Below the pieces are notes generated by a model that saw only the letters and a program-made list of their open reading frames with translations, made no database searches and was not told the origin of the DNA. This document shows, piece by piece, positions 14,904-17,065 of a stretch of DNA of 17,065 nt (within the stretch, counting starts at the first letter, position 1; each line of letters opens with the position of its first letter). This DNA comes from Pyramidobacter sp. Lineage in GTDB: Bacteria; Synergistota; Synergistia; Synergistales; Dethiosulfovibrionaceae. The position numbers and the translations under genes are program-made. The DNA lies in the NCBI GenBank assembly GCA_017940445.1, contig JAGAYQ010000058.1, forward strand, positions 1-17,065, written 5' to 3'.

Positions 14904-15677
14904 TCATCCCGCCGCAGGGATGGGGATACTGAAATCCCTGTCTTTGACCTTTTTTTCATCGTTCCAGTCTTTCACGTTTTTCACGAAATGCTCCCAGATC
15001 TCCAGCGTGCCGTTCTCCTCATCACAAACGGTGACAATGTAATTCTTCGTGTCCGTGGCCTGTTTCAGGACGGTCCTCGTCCCTTCGACCGTATCGTAAA
15101 GGACGACGGAACACCGCCACCCTTCGTTGCCGCGATATTCCCAGTTTTTGATGCGCGGACCTTTGCGCTCGTCAACGGAGCTGAACACAAACCGATGCGG
15201 ATCGATCCAGAAGAAACGTCCCGCCGAAGTGAACGCCGCCTTTTTGACAAAGCGTTTGTTCGCCGTATCAACAAGGTAGAAGCCGAGTTCCCGTTTCGCC
15301 TCGCCGCCGCGACTGATCAGCATTTTTTCCCCTGAAGGAGACAATTCCACCACGCATGATCCCGAGTCCTTCATGGGCAAAAATCCCGCCGGCTTCGCGT
15401 CCGCGCCGCGGAAGAAGTAAATCCCGCCTTCGGAGCCCTGCATTTCCTCGGTCATATCGGGGTCAACAAGGACCCAGGCCCATAGCCCGTCGTCTGTGCC
15501 GTCCGTGCCGGCCCATTGCGCTTCTTCGTCCTCAAGCAGCGTCTCCTTGCCGCCGTCTACGCGGTAGACCTGCCTGTCCTTGAGAATGTAATCGCCTTCT
15601 GCGGCACGGGCTGTTTCCCGGCACAGTATCGCCGTCAGCAGCACAGCGCCCAACCATAATGCTTTTCTTATGTTCAT
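14904..15677 (-). CDS. Secreted protein of unknown family (paralog A)
   Basis: The 257-residue product has a signal peptide ending near ARAAEG (about residue 26) and no later membrane segment. It begins GDYILKDRQVYRVDGGKETL and contains GIYFFRGADAKPAGFLPM, LSPSGEKMLI, FFWIDPHRFVFSSVD and the C-terminus FSIPIPAAG. The repeated short strands with G-D/W turns give it a beta-propeller-like look, but I do not assign a family. ATG 15677 has AAAGGA 10 bases upstream; GTG 15686 is too close to it. A clear paralog lies at 16037-16774, with many identical blocks and the same C-terminus. Confidence 0.85.
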   Translation of the reverse strand: MNIRKALWLGAVLLTAILCRETARAAEGDYILKDRQVYRVDGGKETLLEDEEAQWAGTDGTDDGLWAWVLVDPDMTEEMQGSEGGIYFFRGADAKPAGFLPMKDSGSCVVELSPSGEKMLISRGGEAKRELGFYLVDTANKRFVKKAAFTSAGRFFWIDPHRFVFSSVDERKGPRIKNWEYRGNEGWRCSVVLYDTVEGTRTVLKQATDTKNYIVTVCDEENGTLEIWEHFVKNVKDWNDEKKVKDRDFSIPIPAAG

Positions 15678-15703
15678 TGTCTTCACGTCCTTTCATGAAA
15701 TCG

Positions 15704-15765
15704 TTAGGGAGACACTGATTAAATGAGCCCGACGGAGCGCGGGCGAATTAATCGGCGTTTCCTTA
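15704..15765. repeat. 62-bp palindromic element, MITE-like
   Basis: AGGGAGACACTGATTAA (15706-15722) on the left is matched by TTAATCGGCGTTTCCTT on the right (15748-15764), and GCCCG/CGGGC pair nearer the centre. The ends resemble those of the larger palindrome at 14685-14853 (shared TTTCCTTAG and GGAgACaCTGA-type ends), which suggests one family of small palindromic repeats. It lies between the start of paralog A and the end of the DUF2442 pseudogene. Confidence 0.65.
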
Positions 15766-15774
15766 GCAGGAGTC

Positions 15775-16031
15775 TCAGCGGTCTCCCGCCACCATAGAGA
15801 ACAGTTCCTCGTACGACAGTTCGGCGACGGGCGTATCGCCGCTGTACCACCTGATGAACCCGCCGCCGGCTCTGGCGCTTTGCCACACGTCAGGAGATTC
15901 CTGCGCCTTGAAGCGCAACGCCCCAAGGCATGATTTCATATCCAGCAGCACCTGGCTGCCGGTTCAAAATCCACCCAGATCAGGCCGTCGCGCAGAGGAC
16001 GCACAGATGCGATCGGCGTTCCGGCAGACAT
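15775..16031 (-). pseudogene. Frameshifted copy of the DUF2442-like gene
   Basis: Reading from ATG 16031 gives SAGTPIASVRPLRDGLIWVDFE, then a frame break near 15962; the other frame continues GSQVLLDMKS and ends SYEELFSMVAGDR at TGA 15775. Compared with the intact gene at 13158-13466, one A is missing in the run GCCGG(A)TTC, which shifts the frame to an early stop. The copy also lacks the first 17 residues of the intact gene, starting where that gene has an internal Met. It begins 5 bases after the stop of the upstream secreted-protein gene. A sequencing error is a possible alternative explanation. Confidence 0.8.
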
Positions 16032-16036
16032 GGCGC

Positions 16037-16774
16037 TCACCCCGCTGCAGGGATGGGGACGGTGAACTCCCTGTATTTGATCCTGTTTTCGCTGCCCCAA
16101 TCCTTAGGATTCTTCACGGAGCTCTCCGTGATGTCGAGCGTGCCGCCTTCGTGATCGACGCCGCTGATGATGTAATCGTTCGCGGCTGTGGCCTTTTTGA
16201 TGACGATCAGCTCGTTCTCCACAGAGTCGTACATCGCAGCCGAACACCACCAGTCGTCACCGGCTTTGCTGCGGGGGCCCTTTTTCGCGTCGATCATCGT
16301 AAAAACAAAACGGTGCGGATCGACCCAAAAGGCGTGTCCCGCCGAAACGAACGAGCCTTTTTTGACAAAGCCCTGGGCTGCTTCTTCAAGGACATAATAA
16401 CCGAGGTCCTGTCTGACCTCTTCTCCATGGCAGATCAGCAGCTTCTCGCCCGAGGTAGAGAACTCCATCATGCAGGCGCCGGCGTGTTCCATCGGAAGGA
16501 AAAAAACAGGCGCGTACTCTTTACCGCGAAAGAAATAGACGCCGCTCTCCGCCCCCTTCATCCCGTCGGACAGGTCTGGATCGACAAGAAGCCACGACCA
16601 CAGCCCCGCATCCGTTTTAGCGCTGTCGAAGGACGCGTCCTCGACCAAAGTCTGCCTGCCGCCGGCAATGCGGTAGACCCGATCGTCTCTGATGATGTAG
16701 TCCCCCACGGTGCCCCAAGCAGAAGCAGAACAGATCAGCAAGACAAGCGCGCACAGATACGCACTTTTTTTCAT
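16037..16774 (-). CDS. Secreted protein of unknown family (paralog B)
   Basis: The 245-residue product is a paralog of the protein at 14904-15677. It has a signal peptide ending near SASAWG (about residue 21), then GDYIIRDDRVYRIAGGRQTL, GVYFFRGKEYAPVFFLPM, TSGEKLLI, FWVDPHRFVFTMID and the same ending (FTVPIPAAG). It lacks a stretch of about five residues after the first blocks (a TDGTDD-type insert in paralog A). ATG 16774 has AAAGGGG upstream at a normal distance; an earlier ORF start at 16834 is not supported by a ribosome site. The gene is followed 5 bases later by the DUF2442 pseudogene, and preceded by a DUF1036-like gene. Confidence 0.85.
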   Translation of the reverse strand: MKKSAYLCALVLLICSASAWGTVGDYIIRDDRVYRIAGGRQTLVEDASFDSAKTDAGLWSWLLVDPDLSDGMKGAESGVYFFRGKEYAPVFFLPMEHAGACMMEFSTSGEKLLICHGEEVRQDLGYYVLEEAAQGFVKKGSFVSAGHAFWVDPHRFVFTMIDAKKGPRSKAGDDWWCSAAMYDSVENELIVIKKATAANDYIISGVDHEGGTLDITESSVKNPKDWGSENRIKYREFTVPIPAAG

Positions 16775-16830
16775 CACATCAACCCCTTTCCACAGATTCA
16801 GCGTTCTCGTTGTGCGAAAACCCGAAGCGC

Positions 16831-17065
16831 TCACTTCACCACGAAATTGATCTTGGCTTTCCCGTCGGTGCCTACGCTGAGATGCCTGAAAGGCACTCTT
16901 TTGCCGCCGGACACTTTGCGGCCGCCTTTGGATTCAAAAGCGTTTTTCGGGTGGATCCAACAGCTTTCGCCGTTACCGCCTTTCGCCTCCCACACACGCT
17001 TGCCGCCCTTGGACATCGCATAAAAATAATACTCGAAAACAGGGCTGTATTCCCTGAACTTGATC
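16831..17065 (-). CDS. DUF1036-like protein, 5' part cut by window edge
   Basis: The last 77 codons of a gene entering from the right edge are present. The reading frame from the edge gives IKFREYSPVFEYYFYAMS, then KGGKRVWEAKGGNGESCWIHP and the C-terminus KINFVVK. It parallels the C-terminal half of the single-domain protein at 14177-14638 (SKGGERVW, WIHPQKTF, FRYLSV versus SKGGKRVW, WIHPKNAF, FRHLSV). Signal peptide and the GWWxVEPG motif would lie outside the window. It ends 56 bases before the paralog B start and is probably in the same transcription unit. Confidence 0.75.
   Translation of the reverse strand, partial: IKFREYSPVFEYYFYAMSKGGKRVWEAKGGNGESCWIHPKNAFESKGGRKVSGGKRVPFRHLSVGTDGKAKINFVVK

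Noticed and set aside
14904-16774. Insertion sequence or phage genes within the cluster
   Set aside because: No transposase, integrase or phage structural motif is visible in any frame; only small palindromic elements were found.
15854-17023. 389-codon plus-strand ORF at the right end
   Set aside because: Antisense to paralog B, the DUF2442 copy and the partial DUF1036-like gene; no domain seen.
11056-17065. Toxin-immunity or toxin-antitoxin island
   Set aside because: DUF2442 can occur in toxin-antitoxin-like pairs and tandem paralogs resemble immunity arrays, but no toxin domain, DUF4160 partner or nuclease motif is visible.

Overview
The window looks like a stretch of a GC-rich (roughly 58-60% by eye) bacterial chromosome with a diderm-type cell envelope. 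Every gene I can support lies on the minus strand, so transcription runs from the high coordinates towards base 1. The mix of genes (an amidase with a stalk and an AMIN-like domain next to a GerMN protein, PmbA, PHP phosphatase, RNase PH and RdgB, and many secreted proteins of unknown function) would fit an anaerobic, host-associated member of the Synergistota. That assignment is an inference from gene content, not a database result.

Left part (1-7420) is core housekeeping. In transcription order it holds: tRNA-Ile(GAU) with its own promoter and terminator; a 23-codon leader ORF that overlaps by ATGA the start of a PHP-domain phosphatase; pmbA; a periplasmic N-acetylmuramoyl-L-alanine amidase; and a membrane-anchored GerMN protein. 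These genes overlap or are spaced by only a few bases, and the run ends at a strong stem-loop terminator (2557-2590). A second promoter (2520-2546) then drives rph and rdgB, which are nearly fused. secG and a truncated nicotinate phosphoribosyltransferase follow.

Right part (7595-17065) is an accessory-looking cluster of envelope and secreted proteins. Its centrepiece is a 1118-residue exported protein built of eight tandem DUF1036-like units. Upstream of it, in the same orientation, lie two LprI-like (lysozyme-inhibitor-type) secreted proteins, a probable lipoprotein, a DUF2442 protein, a 50-residue membrane protein, a two-TM protein, a single-domain DUF1036-like secreted protein, two paralogous secreted proteins of unknown family, a frameshifted second copy of the DUF2442 gene, and the 3' part of another DUF1036-like gene. 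A set of DUF1036-like, unknown secreted protein and DUF2442 genes occurs twice, so the cluster appears to have grown by duplication. Two palindromic, MITE-like elements with matching ends sit inside the duplicated area, and a pair of mutually exclusive hairpins lies ahead of the eight-repeat gene.

The best candidate for something undescribed is this DUF1036/LprI/DUF2442 secretome island. No function is established. The LprI-like domains and the many exported products suggest envelope protection or host interaction, but that is inference.
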